Shown in pieces: positions 12,291 through 24,010 of a DNA stretch of 64,000 nt. Source of the DNA: Cunninghamia lanceolata (taxonomy: Eukaryota > Streptophyta > Pinopsida > Cupressales > Cupressaceae); contig BSBN01000293.1 of NCBI GenBank assembly GCA_027924645.1, forward strand, positions 9,510,501-9,574,500. Direction: 5' to 3'. The notes below the pieces were generated by a model. The model searched no databases. It was given only the letters and a program-made list of their open reading frames with translations, and was not told where the DNA came from. The position numbers and the translations under genes were made by a program. The number at the start of each line of letters is the position of its first letter. The stretch's first letter is position 1.

Positions 12291-13520
12291 AATCCATTTC
12301 AAAAATGAGTCAAGATTTGAGAGTTGTATTATGTTTAAATTAGGGTTTCCCTGAAGCTTGGTCATAGTGCTAGGTTTGTTTATTTTTCTCTAACCTAGTG
12401 GATTGGTGTCATAGTGAAGAAAGCTTCCTACTACAAAGCCTCTTAAACCTAAAGACTTCATGATAATGTGAAAGAAGCCATGAAGAAAGAGGTTTTTAAG
12501 AAGAAGATCATTCTCATCTACTTCATGCAGTATATTTTAAAGATATTTGATGTTTTGTACAATGAAGACAGCAGAAGAATAATGGATGTTGAGATACAAG
12601 AATCCATACAATATAGTATATATGGTATTCAGTAATATACAACATGCAGGAGTCATTGATACAATTTTAAGCTTGTCATGACCTTTTCTATTAATAGTGG
12701 ATGTGTAAATGGTCTTTTGTGCCTGTAATGATCATGACATTTTTAAGCTTGTAATGATCTTCATAGAGGGATGATCACTCACTTTATGGGAAACCTGATG
12801 GTCTATGAGGAACATAGGAGAACATGTTAAACTAATCACTAGATCTGCCTTGATGAAGTGATCAATGTGTTTGAACGGGTCAAGGTTTATGCAAATAAGA
12901 TTGGATGAAAAGGCTATGAAAGGGCTAGGGTTTGATTTCCTTAGGTAATCCATCAAACCATATCCATGGTTCACCCTGTCATAGAGGGAAAAATAATATG
13001 GAACAATGCTATTACAAAACCTATAAGTTGTCACAGTCTATTGGCTTTGGATGGAGCTATTGAACATGAGAAATCTTTATTGAAGCACTACCAACATCCA
13101 TGAGGAGTAGCATTGAAAGAGGTCATCGAAACGGTTTTGAGAGAGAAATCACACAAGGAGAATTTTTCTTACTACAAGGGAACAATTATGCTAAGGACTA
13201 GTATAGTCCATCTTGAAACTATCACATACAAGAGAACCCTGTTGCATTTGCATTTCCTTCTAAACTTAGACTGATTAGGTTTATTATGTAATTGAGGATT
13301 GGACTTCATGATGCACATCAAGGGATTTAATGGAAGTTGCTATGTCTTAACCATCATAAATTATCACTGAGATTGAACAATTATCATGTAAAACAATCAC
13401 AAAACGTGACAGCCAAAGAGACAGTCATCAAGTCATGATTATGAGACAAGGAGTGTATGTGAAAAGCAGGTAGTCTTGGACCAATAAAATGATCTAGGAC
13501 AGTCATGAAAATATAAGAAT

Positions 13521-13672
13521 GTTGATTGTTCTAAGATAGAAATGGGGAGTTTTGTGGTTTGAGATAAAATTTGGATTGGTCTAAGATAAAAAGGGGTAGT
13601 TTTGTGGTCTGAGATAGAAAGTATAGCAGTTTTGTGGTCTAAGATAGAATTTTGATTAGTCTAAGATAAAGT
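13521..13672. repeat. Degenerate tandem repeat, about 50-bp unit
   Basis: Three imperfect units share TCTAAGATA and GTTTTGTGGT(C/T)T, with gaps of about 50 bp. It is non-coding. Confidence 0.7.
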
Positions 13673-13675
13673 AGC

Positions 13676-13735
13676 AAATGGCATCTGACAAAATTCCTAT
13701 ATCCTTTATGATTTGATGGTTGTGCATACCCTACT
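13676..13735 (-). pseudogene. Isolated PPR shard
   Basis: About 55 bp matches the PPR array's linker almost exactly (ATCTGACAAAATTCCTATA, then ATGATTTGATGGTTGT), as seen at about 12053-12097. It lies 1.4 kb beyond the array with nothing PPR-like on either side, which suggests an array fragment moved by rearrangement. Confidence 0.7.
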
Positions 13736-14117
13736 TGCAATAATTTTAGTCAACTTTAGGTATCTAGATGTGATCCAAAACTAGTGATGAAGTCCTTTTG
13801 CAAACTTGAGTTCATGCTAGGAGTTTTTATCAATAGTTTAATCTTTATGATATGTGACATCAGAACTATCTTATGGGAACTAGGAGAACAATCCAAACCC
13901 TAACTAGGTGACAGTAATGTGCCCCCAAGTGATAGGGTTTTATTATTGCATGGATGATGAGGTTCCTATGGTAGGTACAATGGATGACTTATTATGGAAT
14001 GATAGGAAATGACACTAAGTGAAAAACTTCAAGCCATGATAGGGTGACAAATAGGGAAAATGGATGATGACATGGTAAATGGATAGAAACCTAAATGAGC
14101 AAATAGAAAGTGGGTGT

Positions 14118-14122
14118 CAAAC
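14118..14122. repeat. Left target-site duplication of copia element (CAAAC)
   Basis: CAAAC directly precedes the left LTR and is repeated exactly at 32798-32802 after the right LTR. This fixes both ends of the insertion. Confidence 0.9.
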
Positions 14123-15174
14123 TGAAAGGAAGCTAGGTGTCCAGAAATTGCTTCCTACACTAATCTAATGAGGAGAAGGCTATGCAAATTCAATTTAATC
14201 CTTACAATTACAGCAACATGAAACATATAACAGAGATATTGCAGCAATACACATGAACCAGAAATAAGATAGAAGAAGAGAGACAAAGATATAACGTGGG
14301 GAAAACCCTTATCGAGTGAAAAACCCCACACTCAAAAACCTGCACAATGTATTATCAAAACTGAACATTGTTTACAATACGCTTGCAATGCAAGCTTCAA
14401 TAGTCTTCGATACTGTCTAGAGTTAATCCGGCAGTATAACAGTACCTGTCAATTCTGTAATACATCTTCCTCCTCCAAGCACTAGGTTATATAGAATATA
14501 CAAGGCAAAATTGGTCCTATCTTGGAATGGGCATCCAACTTGGCCTCATTGCCCAAAACCCATGCCTAAGGACACTTGGTCAATATTGTAGAATGTCCCT
14601 GACACTTTTCCACAATTCCCATCCCAAAGAGGTCACCTATTTCCAAAATGGGCTATGACAGATGCTCTTACGACTCTTACGACTGTCATAGAATTTGTCA
14701 TAGCAGTTACAACTTACAGCTGCAAGAGAATCTGTCTTACATAGGCTATAAATAGCATATTCTCTTACAACATGTCATAGTCCACCTTGGGGCACCCAAA
14801 GATGCCTTTTTCAAAGATGCTTCATGACACATGTCTTCACTTGTCTTACAAGTTTCTATTTCTAACTCTTACATATCATAACTTCGTCATAGGAATCCAT
14901 CATAACCATTTCGGTCAAACATTCCCTTACACAACATCCAAAATGCTGACACATGGAAAAATACTCCTACCACAAAGTGGGATGCCTATCTCCTCATGTG
15001 AGGACAAAATTACAAGTTGTCATCTTCCATGTAGGATGAAACATCACCATGTCACATCCCACAAAATGGCAATATGGAATTTACAATTAATTTACAACAT
15101 AGGCATTGAATTAATAAATACAAGCATAAATAATGCAAAGAATTACCAAGGTTGAGACACCTTAATTCCCAACA
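14123..15174 (-). repeat. Copia left LTR (3' LTR of the minus-strand element)
   Basis: It aligns along its whole length with 31742-32797. It begins TGAAAGG and ends CCCAACA. The segment GTGGGGAAAACCC near 14300 is a conserved-looking inner LTR motif also seen in the solo LTR at 36423. Confidence 0.92.
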
Positions 15175-15187
15175 TTCTCCCACTTGT
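15175..15187 (-). other. Copia polypurine tract
   Basis: Plus strand TTCTCCCACTTGT directly follows the left LTR. On the coding strand this is a purine-rich ACAAGTGGGAGAA next to the LTR, where plus-strand DNA synthesis would be primed. Confidence 0.75.
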
Positions 15188-15189
15188 CG

Positions 15190-15805
15190 AACACCTTGTA
15201 AGAGCCAATAAAATAACATGATTTAATTGCTATAGGCCGAGAGGCCCATAGACTCCGAACACCATCTAAACTTTTATGTGCTAAGTGGTTTCGTTAATGC
15301 ATCTATAACATTCTTCAAAGTATCTACCTTCTCCAAATTTACCTTCCCATCCTCTACCATGTCTCGCACGAAGTGAAACTGAACATCAATATGCTTTATT
15401 TTGGCATGGAAAGTTGGATTCCTTGTAAGGTAAATTGCACTCTAACAGCCACAACTAATTGTGATCTGACCTGCATCAACACTAATATCTGAACACAATC
15501 TCTTAAGCCAAATGGCTTCCTTACAAGCATGAGTTGCTACCATATACTCAGCTTCTATCATGGACAAAGCAACCACAAGTTGTCACTTACTCATCCAACT
15601 AATAGCACCACCAAACAGTGTAAACACATAAGCACTGGTGGATCTCCTGCTATCAATGTCACCTGCCCAATCTAAATACATAAATATCAACAGAATGTGG
15701 AGGTCCTATAACATTACCATGATATCATATGGAATACTCAGAAGTACCCCTCAAATATTTGAAAACTCTCTTAACTGCATCCCAATGAACCCGTCCATGA
15801 TTAGC
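15190..15805 (-). pseudogene. Copia RNase H domain
   Basis: The minus strand reads AISWMSK, EAEYMVATHACKEAIWL, CDSQSAIYLTRNPTFHAK and KHIDVQFHFVRDMVEDG in order, the ordinary copia RNase H pattern. That domain would degrade the RNA strand of the RNA-DNA hybrid. Several stops interrupt it, including ones where TAG replaces an expected CAG. It follows the reverse transcriptase at 15812-16770. Confidence 0.8.
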
Positions 15806-15811
15806 CATTAA

Positions 15812-16770
15812 TCAACTAAGGACTCCCATTGCTTGGGCAATGTCTGGTCTTGTACAGACCATAGCATACATCAAACTACCAACAACACTAGCATAAGGTA
15901 CTCTGCTCATGTCCTCCACCTCACTAGAAGATTTTGGAAAATCACTAACAGACAACTTTGTCCCCAAAGAAATAGGAACACACAATGGTCTAAGATATAC
16001 CATGTTGAACCTATCCAACACAGTCTTCACATACTTACTCTGGCTTAACCAAAAGTTTTATGTTAGTTCTGTCTCTTCTGATTTCCATTCCTAGAATGTA
16101 CCTAGCTACCCCTAAATCTTTCATTTCAAAATATGTTGATAACTGAGATTTAAAATCAGAAAACATATTCTTACCCTTCCCAATGAGCAACATATCATAA
16201 ACATAGAGTGCAACAATGAGAATACGATCACCATCAAACTTAAAATACACACAGTGATCTAATTTCAATCTCACAAATCTAATTGACAACACAAAGGTAT
16301 AAAACTTTAAGTACCACCTCTTAGGAGATTGCTTCAAACCATACAAAGACTTCTTTAACCTACAAACCAAATTTGCTTTACCTTTCACCATGTAATGCTT
16401 TGGCTGTGACATGTAGATTTCTTCCTCCAAATCACCATGAAGGAAAGTTGTCTTCACATCCATCTATTCTACCTCTAAGTCATAAGTTGTTGCAAGAGAT
16501 AACAAGAATCGAATGGATGTCATCTTTGCAATGGGAGAGAAGATCTCACCAAAATCTATACTCTCCACTTGTGAATACCCCTTTGCAACCAATCTAGCCT
16601 TATACTTCTCAACACTGCCATCTACACCAAATTTCTTCTTGAACACCCATTTCTATCCAACAAGTTTCCGTCCAGGAGGCAAAGGCACCAAGTCCCAAGT
16701 TTGATTCTTTTCCAAAGAAGCCATCTCATCCCCCATGACCTCCTTCTAGGAACATGTATCTTTCATATCC
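15812..16770 (-). pseudogene. Copia reverse transcriptase
   Basis: In order on the minus strand: KNQTWDLVPLPPGRKLVG, KKKFGVDGSVEKYKARLVAKGYSQ, FGEIFSPIAKMTSIRFLL, MDVKTTFLHGDLEEEIYMSQP, LVCRLKKSLYGLKQSPKRW, LYVYDMLLIGK, FEMKDLGVARYILGMEI, and SLMYAMVCTRPDIAQAMG. These are standard copia RT landmarks. The catalytic YVDD is YVYD here, so the active Asp pair is damaged. In-frame stops split the domain at 16464 (TAG before MDVKT), 16647 and about 16032. The gypsy insertion at 16808 cuts it off from the integrase. Confidence 0.9.
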
Positions 16771-16807
16771 AAAGCCTCTGACACAGTTCTAGGTTTATCA
16801 CTATTAG

Positions 16808-19800
16808 TGTAAGGACCCGCTTGATCCAAACTTGAATTTTCAATAATTTTACTTTATTAACAAGTTCTTATCAAGACTTCCATTGAGTACTTAGGAAAAA
16901 CTTTGGCCAAAACGGGCCATATGTTCAAAATGGAACATTCTTAAGCCAACCTGGGCTCTTCTATCCTTTGGGCAATAGGTTCATACAGAACCAGGTCAAA
17001 TGGATCTTATCCCTACCTGATTCAGGTAGAACAAACAAATAGGTTCATACAGAACCAGGTCAAATGGACCTTATCACTACCTGATTCAGGTAGAACAAAT
17101 AATGGCCAAAAGGCCTAGTGGGTCAAATGGACCAATACTCTATCCAATATGGAATAAGAAAACACAATAGCCAATCGGGCTAAATAGGACAGGAATCATT
17201 ATGCTCTGGCCAGAGACTTCTGACTCCCTCAAAACCAATATAGATTCATGAGTCACTTCTTGGGGACCACAGTCTGCCCAGACACTGTGCTGAGGATGAC
17301 GACCAGGGAACACATAACATCAACTTGTACTCACCTTAGTTTATAGCAATGCCGAGTACAAATAATCCACCCCGAGGATTCTTTTGAGTACTAAGAGAGT
17401 TCTTAAGTTACCTAGATAACCTTTTAACTAGAGATCGAGATTATGAAGTTGATTAGTAAAGAGTACCCTATATCTAAGGGACTTGAGTACTGAGGGCATC
17501 CTTCACCGTCCAGACTAACTACATACCATGTATCCACGGGATCAAGGCCCTCTATGGATGCGATCTACATGACGATTGTGAACATGTAGTTCTGTCTTGC
17601 ACTATGTTTTATGTAACTGTGGTTGGTACACAGTTCTTCGCCAACTGCCCAATCACTCAAGTGATACAGAGACGGAATTCCTAAGAAACTAGTATTGCAA
17701 ACACACCTCCTGGGAGTGTTTGGCATTTAAGTTTTCAAGTGTGAATAAATTACCTATCATGCATATTTCCCCGATGAGGTCTTCCCGTTGATCTTCCTAC
17801 AACAATTTTTTGATAGTCTCACCTTTTTCTTTTTCTTACTCGTTTTATCTGAGGAGATTTTCCCTTCCTGTAGATTTAACTTAGACATGTTCCTTATTAC
17901 TCCCCAACGATTTAGAGGGATGGTGCCCAGACGTTGTTGTTGCATCTATGTTAGGCATGAGGTACTTGCTTCAATGCGATGGCATTACCCGTAAACGTGA
18001 CCTAGAGGAACCGTAAATACCGAACACTGCGATTTGTTTGAGTTTGGACATTTCTTTACAAGTTTTACCTATCTAATGACAAAGGAAAATCTTGCATAAT
18101 AATAGTTGATAAAGGGAAATACTATTTTAATCATAATGCAGATAAAAGATGCTCTATCATCATGAATAGAACTAGAAAATAAACTTAATCAATTTTCATA
18201 AACATAAGAGTAGAAAGATACTTATATCAACTCATAAATAGAAAGATCTTGTAAAATTTGATCTAGGTCAAATAAAAAAAATCTTTGATAACTAATTCAA
18301 CTACTAAATTAACATATACAATTTCAATAAACCCTTTTTAATTTATCACAATTCCAAGCATTTGTATTCAATCATTCGAAAGCCAACAATACCCCTGTTT
18401 GATCATTTAGAAATTCACATAATCTAAGATATGATATGAAATTTAATTCACCATATACTTAATTCAATCACTTTTGATGAAACTCATATTATAAAAGATA
18501 TACATATCTATCTGCCATACCCTATATGTGAAAATGCATACATATATCATGTCAATTGAGATACATTTGCTTGATACTTAGAGATTATAGATAGATTTAT
18601 TAAGAGGTATACTCTTGTAGATTTGTCAATTATCATGGACACAAAAAGGAAATTTCTTTGATAACATTTATAATATTGGACAATACATAATTCACTTAAT
18701 ACCTTGAAAGACTACTTTGTAGTGGATGTTATACTCCACTCTTTGCCTATGATATTTATTAGAGATTCAAAAGGATTAGGAGACCTTGATTCTCTCATTT
18801 TATTATGTTAATACATTATGCATTTTTAACAAACTTAATGATACCCTTAGACATATTTCAACATAAACCTTGTTTGCAATTCGTCTCTCAATTAGTTCTC
18901 TTTATTTTTTTATAATTTGCAATGTTCATGTAAAAGCTCTATAAATGTATAAGCTTAATTAATGGTTAATTATTTATCTCATAAGAAAATTAAATGGACT
19001 TCATTTGTAAAAAAAATAGAATATAATTTAAACTTGATAAAGAGAACAAATGCAGGATGTACACAGAACGGATTTGATGATAAGGCTTTAAAAACTTTCA
19101 AGCAAAAGCAATTATCAGCTGTAAATCTAAATTCCACAACCTCTACCAGCGTCCTCCCTACCTGTCAGCATGGGAGTTTTGGAGCAGGGCATCCATTTTT
19201 TAATGAAAGGGTGATTTTTGTTAGATATTATAGTTGGAAACTATCTGGTAGACATATACGCCAGAAGTGGAAGCATAGACTAGGCATGTGAACCATTTGA
19301 CAAAATGCCTCAAAGAAATATGGTATCATGAAATGCAAGGATTGCAGGGTACTTTTAGAAACTTTAAAGCAAAATGCAATTGGCAAGTGTAAAGCTACAT
19401 TCCACAACCTCTGCCAACATCCTCTCTACCTGTGACAAATGGGCACTTAGGAACAGGGTATGGACTTTTATCATAGCATAGTGGAAGGGGAAAATTTGTC
19501 AGATATTATAATTGAAAATACTCTAGCAGACATATGTGCAAAATGAAGAAGCACAGACAAGGCACGTCCACTGTTTGACAAAATCCCTCAAAGAAATGTA
19601 TACAAAACGTGGAAGAATCGACAAGGTATGTGAACTGTTGACAAAATGTCACCTTGTGGAATGCAATGATTTTAGGATATGCACAAAATGAGTTTGTGGA
19701 TAAGGCATTAAAAACTATCAAACAAATACAATTCCACAACCTCTGCCAGCATCCTCCCTGCCTGTCAACGTGGGAGCTTTGGAACAGGGAATGGACATCC

Positions 19801-20502
19801 ATCAAACCATCAGGGACAGATGTGCATATAAGGTGAATGAATTTTCTGACAAAATGCCTAAACAAATGCAATGATTGTAAGATCACAAAAACTGGATTTG
19901 TTGAAAAGGAATTAGAAACTTTTAAAGAAATGAAGCTCACCGGTGTAAAGGTAATTTCCACTATGTCCTCCTGTTTGTGCCTGTGTGGGCTTTAAAATAG
20001 GGTATGGAATAGGGTATGGACGGTAGGAGGTTGAGGGCTATGGCAGAGAGGTGGGGCAGATTAAGAGGGTGTATATCTAACTTTCATAAAAAATTTCAAC
20101 ACAAATGCTTATTGCAACATATCAATTACAAACTAAAATCTTTGAACAAAAATTCAAGAACTAGTCATTTAAGAGAAACAAAACAAAATAATGAAGGAGA
20201 AAGCTCATACAGATTTCTCTAGCACTCCCCAAACCAGAGATGAGTGTCCTTCTTCCTCACAATTCTAAGCAATTTATAGAAAAATCCATCCTCCACTCTT
20301 CCTTTTTTTTAATGATAATGCATCCTCTACTCTTATTTTTTAATGATAATGCATCCTTCACTCTTCTTAGTGGATTTGCAAATCTTATCCTCCATTTTTA
20401 AATTGTAATCCATTGTTAAATTGTTTATTATTTGTATTTTTAAATGAATATACATTTTATGTTTAGTTTTCAAATTTAGAATACAAAAATTGAGTTGTGA
20501 CA
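16808..20502 (-). repeat. Gypsy left LTR (3' LTR), PPR-bearing
   Basis: This 3.7-kb LTR is long for a plant gypsy element. It aligns nearly end to end with the right LTR. Its last third (19040-19990) holds PPR-derived sequence on the opposite strand. The AT-rich middle (18000-19000) shows no coding content. Confidence 0.93.
19040..19990 (+). pseudogene. PPR gene fragment captured in gypsy LTR (left copy)
   Basis: On the plus strand, antisense to the element, three degenerate PPR blocks can be read: TQNGFDDKALKTFKQKQLS with VNLNSTTSTSVLPTC; MDFYHSIVEGENLSDIIIEN followed by LADICAK and KARPLFDKIPQRNV; and WNAMILGYAQNEFVDKALKT with MDIHQTIRDR-like remnants. The order and wording match plant PLS-type PPR proteins, and closely resemble the array at 10730-12290. 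Frames shift several times, so there is no working protein. Because the same block sits in both LTRs, it was part of the LTR before the last transposition. Confidence 0.8.
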
Positions 20503-20514
20503 TCCTTCTCCCCT
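20503..20514 (-). other. Gypsy polypurine tract
   Basis: Plus strand TCCTTCTCCCCT directly follows the left LTR. The coding strand is AGGGGAGAAGGA, an all-purine tract at the expected place for plus-strand priming. Confidence 0.85.
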
Positions 20515-20739
20515 AAATTTATGCATCGTCCTGATGCATGTTAGAAATAAGATCAAAACATATAAATCCATATTAGAATATCTACTTTTAAAGTCCATAT
20601 TTCAAAAATAGTTTAACATAGATAAACATAACAAGGTGTATTATTTAAGCATAACTATCTATATCAACATCATTGTCCTTAAGCAAGATTTGAAGTTTGT
20701 CGAGTTAATAAATAACTAGAGTTTATTCAAAATAAATGC

Positions 20740-20900
20740 GGAGAGAGCTGTTGCATTTCCACAGTGTCTTCCCATGTAGCATTCTCAGGTGAGTACTGGT
20801 CCCACTGGACTTTAGATTGGTCCACTGTCCTGTTGGGGAGCTAGAACTAGAGCCTCTCGATGATTCTACATGGCTCTATTATTATTGTACCTGGTTCTTC
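20740..20900 (-). pseudogene. Gypsy chromodomain-like C-terminus
   Basis: The end of the pol frame on the minus strand reads TVDQSKVQWDQYSPENATWED, then EMQQLSPHLF. The pattern of a V-x-W strand, an A-T-W-E motif and a terminal hydrophobic tail is that seen after integrase in plant chromoviruses (Tekay/Del-like), where the chromodomain targets insertion to heterochromatin. Two TAG codons lie just upstream. The first part of the domain is not clear. Confidence 0.6.
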
Positions 20901-22397
20901 CACCTGCAAGGCATTCCAATTAAGAATATGCTTAGGGTCAGGTATATACTTTTTTAACAAGAATACATGGACCACGTCATGAATGCGGCTCAATGCTGGA
21001 GGTAAGGCCAAGCAGTAAGCTACAGGATTGATTTCTTCAAGTACTTCAAAAAGCCTAACATAGCGAGGGGCTAGCTTTGACTTCCTTCCAAAAGAGATGG
21101 AACTTTTATGAGGTCAAACTCTTAGGAACACCTTTTCACCAACTTGAAATCTTCTAGGTGTCCTATTCTTATCTGCATAACTTTTCTGGTGATCTGAGGC
21201 TTCCTTCCACCTCTTTCAAATAAGTTGCACTTGGTTGTCCATATCTTTCAACATTTCAGGGCCAACCAGTATCCTATCTTCCAATTTATCCCAACTTAAT
21301 GGCGTTCGACAAGGTCTCCTATAAAGAGCTTCAAAGGGTGCCATACCTATTGTTGCTTGGAAGGAATTGGTATAGGCGAACTCAACTAATGGCAAATATT
21401 CCTCCCATTTAGTCTTTTGATCCATACAATACATATGAAGGAGGTCATCCAGAATTTGGTTGGTTCTTTCTGTTTGTCCATCTGTCTCAAGATGATAAGT
21501 TGTGCTGAAATTCAACTGTGTTCCTAAGGCAGCCTGCAATGTGGTCCAAAATCTAGAAGTGAACTTCGCGTCTCTATCAGAGATGATTTTCTCAGGAATT
21601 CCATGCAACCTAAAAATTTCCTTTATGAATCTTTTTTGTACTGTAGGTGCATCATCTGTTAGGTTTCCTGGTATGAAGTGGGCAACCTTAGTGAGTTTAT
21701 ACACTACCACCAAAATGCAATTGTGCCTATGAGATGTCATTGGTAGCCCTTGGACAAAATCCATACTTATGACTTGCCATTTATAGAAAGGTACATCATG
21801 TGGATAAAGAAGTCTTGCTGGGTGCACATGTTCTGCCTTAACCCTTTGACATTCTAGGCATCTAGCAACTATGTCTACCACATCCTTCTTCATTCCTGGC
21901 CAAAAATATATTTTTTTGAGGTCTACATATATTTTACTCACTCTTAGATGTCCTGAATATGGAGCCTTATGTGCCTCTATCAAGATCATACCCCTTAGTT
22001 CCACATTGTCAGGAACGCATATTCTTCCCTGGTACCTCATTAGTCCATCATAATCAAAAGCATAGTCCAAATACTTAGGTTCCACAAAGGTGTTAGCTAG
22101 AGATGTCTTAACCTGAGTGTACCATGGGTTATGTTTTTGCTCAGAGAGTATTTGTTGCTTTAGGTCTATGTGCAAGTTGGATATGGCCATTATATGCCTC
22201 CTCCTGCTAAGAGCATCGGCCAACCTATTTTCTTTCCCCTTGATGTATTGAATATCAAAATCATACTCACTTAGAAACTCTAGCCACCTTCTTTGTCTTG
22301 CATTCAAATGAGGTTGAGTGAAGATATATTTTAGTCTTTGATGATCTATTTTAAGTTCAAATGGTTTTCCCAACAAGAAATGTCTCCATTTTTTCAA
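20900..22397 (-). pseudogene. Gypsy RNase H end and integrase
   Basis: The open part at 21216-22397 starts in the RNase H tail (LKYIFTQPHLNARQRRWLEF, ADALSRR). It continues through the integrase zinc finger (GHLRVSKIYVDLKKIYFWPG then CLECQRVKAEH, an HHCC arrangement). The catalytic core follows: MDFVQGLP, ISDRDAKFTSRFW and ETDGQTERTNQ supply the D, D and E. The frame continues past TGA at about 21216 and TGA near 21117 towards the chromodomain. In both places the context suggests an original CGA (Arg). The integrase core itself is uninterrupted. Confidence 0.92.
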
Positions 22398-22919
22398 GGC
22401 ATGAACTATGGCTGCAAGTTCAAGATCATGGGGGGCGTAATTGACTTCATGGATTTTTAGTTTTCATGATTCATAAGCCACTACTCCTTCCTCTTGGAAA
22501 AGAACTCCTCCTAGTCCTTCTATGGATGCATCTGTTACGACTGTGAAGTTACTATTAAGGTCAGGCACTTTTAGAATTGGAGGTGATGTTAGCCTTTCCT
22601 TCAGTACTTGAAATGCCTTATCACACTGCTCAGTCCAAATGAACTTTTTATTCTTCTTTTGCAAGGATGTGATTGGATTGGCTATCCTTAAAAAGTCTTT
22701 CGCAAACCTTCTGTAGTACCCTGCCAATCCCATAAAACTTCTTACTTCGGTCACATTTGTAGGGATAGGCCATTCAGTGATGGCTTTTACTTTATCAGGA
22801 TCTACCGCTATACCCTTGGCTGAAATGATATGCTCTAAATAGTGAACCCTCCTTTCAAAGAAGGAGCATTTGGATAACTTCCCAAACAACTTATACTTCT
22901 GCAACCTTTGTAAGACTGC
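22398..22919 (-). pseudogene. Gypsy reverse transcriptase thumb and RNase H
   Basis: The 22464-22904 frame reads YKLFGKLSKCSFFERRVHYL, FMGLAGYYRRFAKDF, then the RNase H start FTVVTDASIEGLGGVL with the catalytic Asp in TDAS. It is in the same frame as the RT segment to its right and the integrase to its left. It is separated from them only by a TAG at 22920 and a TGA near 22464 (YES-stop-KLKIHEV, where Arg is expected). Confidence 0.9.
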
Positions 22920-23513
22920 CTAGAGATGGGTTAAGTGTTCCTCTTCATCCTTGGAATATATTAAAATGTCATCCAGAAACACAATCACAAACTTATCCAG
23001 AAAATCATGGAACACACTATTCATTAGATTCATAAAGGCAGCTAGAGCATTTGTTAGCCCAAATGGAACTACAGTGAATTCATAGTGTCCATACCTAGTC
23101 CTAAATGCTATCTTTGGAATGTCTTCATCTTTTATCCTTAATTGGTGATAGCCCAAGCGGAGATCAATTTTGGAGAACACTAAGGCTCCTCTCATTTGGT
23201 CAAATAGATCATCAATACGAGGCAAGGGATATCTATTCTTCATAGTGGCCTTATTCAACATTCTGTAGTCAATGCACAACCTTAATGTCCCATCCTTCTT
23301 CTTTACAAATATGATTGGTGCTCCCCAAGGTGATACACTAGGCCTTATCAACCCTTTCTCTAGCAATTCTTGCAACTGTATTTTCAATTCTTGGAGTTCT
23401 GTGGTGTTCATCCTATATGGGGCTTTAGATATAGGTGCAGTTCCAGGAAGTATATTGATTGAAAAATTGAATTCCCTTTTAGGAGGTAATCCGGGTAGCT
23501 TTTCAAGAAACAC
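22920..23513 (-). pseudogene. Gypsy reverse transcriptase fingers and palm
   Basis: This 198-codon stretch contains [90 protein letters not shown] and [18 protein letters not shown]. The FLDD catalytic pair is intact. This is a plain Ty3/gypsy RT. The frame stops at TAG (22920) inside the connection, where CAG is the likely original. Upstream it is in frame with the protease tail at 23616-23873 across one TGA. Confidence 0.95.
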
Positions 23514-23615
23514 ATCCTTGTAGTCCCAAAGGAACGAACTATTTTCAAAGGTAGGGGCTTCTTTCTCTTCTCCCTTCTCATCTAAAGCTACTAAGAATAT
23601 CTGATTTCCTTGTTT

Positions 23616-24010
23616 TCATCTTGCCTTCTTTAGTTGCATAGCAGAAATGGTCCCCACTGATATAGGTTTGTAAATTCCTTGGATCCTAACTCTACACCCC
23701 TTATCATCTACACACTCCACCACTTTATTATAGCAATCTATGTTAGCCTTATGACTTCTTAGCCAACTTATTCCGATTATGACATCATAGGCTCCTAGGG
23801 GTGTAACATATAAGTCAGCTTTGGTTTCTAATTCAGGAAACTTAATGAGGGCTCCTCTTATGTACTTGTTCACTTCCGTATAGCCTTGTCCTCATACTGA
23901 ACCGTCCATGATGATTCCATATTCTTAGTTTGCAAAGACATTTTTCTTACCAATTCTAGGGAAATAAAATTCTCGGAGGAACCAGTATCTATTAAAATAG
24001 TTATGGGTTT
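23616..24010 (-). pseudogene. Gypsy aspartic protease
   Basis: The catalytic loop ITILIDTGSSENFISLEL lies near 23950-24010 in the frame 23870-24232. The second half (LETKADLYVTPLGAYDVIIG, then SWLRSHKANIDC) is in another frame, 23616-23873. A one-base frameshift near 23880 divides the domain. The DTG active-site triad is intact. From 23873 leftwards, protease tail, RT, RNase H, integrase and chromodomain all share one reading frame, so this shift is the main break in pol apart from stops. Confidence 0.85.

Larger units (their letters stand above)
12291..14117. other. Spacer left of the copia element
   Basis: No gene is seen. It holds a three-unit tandem repeat (13521-13672) and an isolated PPR shard (13676-13735), listed separately. 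The frame at 12732-13034 (-) shows no recognisable motif. Confidence 0.5.
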
